Below, piece after piece: positions 5,867 to 5,929 of a stretch of 5,929 nt of DNA; position 1 is the first letter of the stretch, and each line of letters starts with the position of its first letter. The notes beneath the pieces were generated by a model that saw only the letters and a list, made by a program, of their open reading frames with translations, was not told the DNA's origin and did not search any database. The DNA comes from Saprospiraceae bacterium (GTDB lineage Bacteria; Bacteroidota; Bacteroidia; Chitinophagales; Saprospiraceae), in assembly GCA_007125435.1 (NCBI GenBank), contig SLDF01000167.1:1-5929 (forward strand), read 5' to 3'. Position numbers and translations under genes: made by a program.

Positions 5867-5929
5867 GCGTGAGGGATAGAAGCGATATGAGCTATATATC
5901 TATGGTTAGTGGAGCACAGATGTGTCGGC
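5867..5929. other. Possible start of another dispersed intergenic element, cut by the window
   Basis: GCGTGAGGGATAGAAGCG (5867-5884) resembles, from memory, a motif seen downstream of genes in Flavobacteriia-type genomes. The remainder to the edge contains no supportable gene. This is low-confidence recognition only. Confidence 0.25.

Noticed and set aside
5887..5929. Gene starting at ATG 5887 and running off the right edge
   Set aside because: Only 14 codons are visible, with no recognisable protein motif. It is more likely part of an intergenic element.

Overview
The window looks like a piece of a Bacteroidota chromosome, possibly Saprospiraceae-like. This is inferred from moderate GC content, protein style, genes lacking Shine-Dalgarno sequences, an Rpn-type nuclease gene, and intergenic DNA crowded with structured repeats. 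No rRNA or marker gene is present to settle the lineage. All three recognisable genes lie on the minus strand.

Left part (1-880): the 5' part of an Rpn/Transposase_31 (PD-(D/E)XK) nuclease gene starts at 587 and runs off the left edge. Upstream of it, at about 642-824, is a shortened, inverted copy of a long intergenic repeat that recurs on the right.

Centre (881-3966): a two-gene glycerol catabolic operon transcribed leftward, glpD then glpK, separated by 5 bases. GlpK phosphorylates glycerol to sn-glycerol-3-phosphate. GlpD oxidises that to dihydroxyacetone phosphate and passes electrons to the quinone pool, so the pair feeds glycerol into lower glycolysis and respiration. No glycerol facilitator gene (glpF) is visible.

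Right part (3967-5929): almost 2 kb with no credible gene, filled with layered repeats. (a) Two further copies of the long repeat, about 4059-4390 and 4536-5019. Both are imperfect foldbacks, and the second carries an extra palindrome of about 178 bp at its apex. (b) Purine-rich arrays with a 7-8 base period, 5060-5387. (c) A REP-like hairpin cluster with a 20-base tandem array, 5480-5630. (d) Hairpin units starting TAAACAGC, 5703-5813. (e) A heptamer array, 5826-5853.

The most interesting signal is in the three long-repeat copies. Directly after a constant block they carry different sequences that are each self-complementary, which suggests selection for, or generation of, a hairpin at that point. 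Inverted copies also bracket the glpD-glpK operon. No CRISPR array, tRNA or rRNA was seen.
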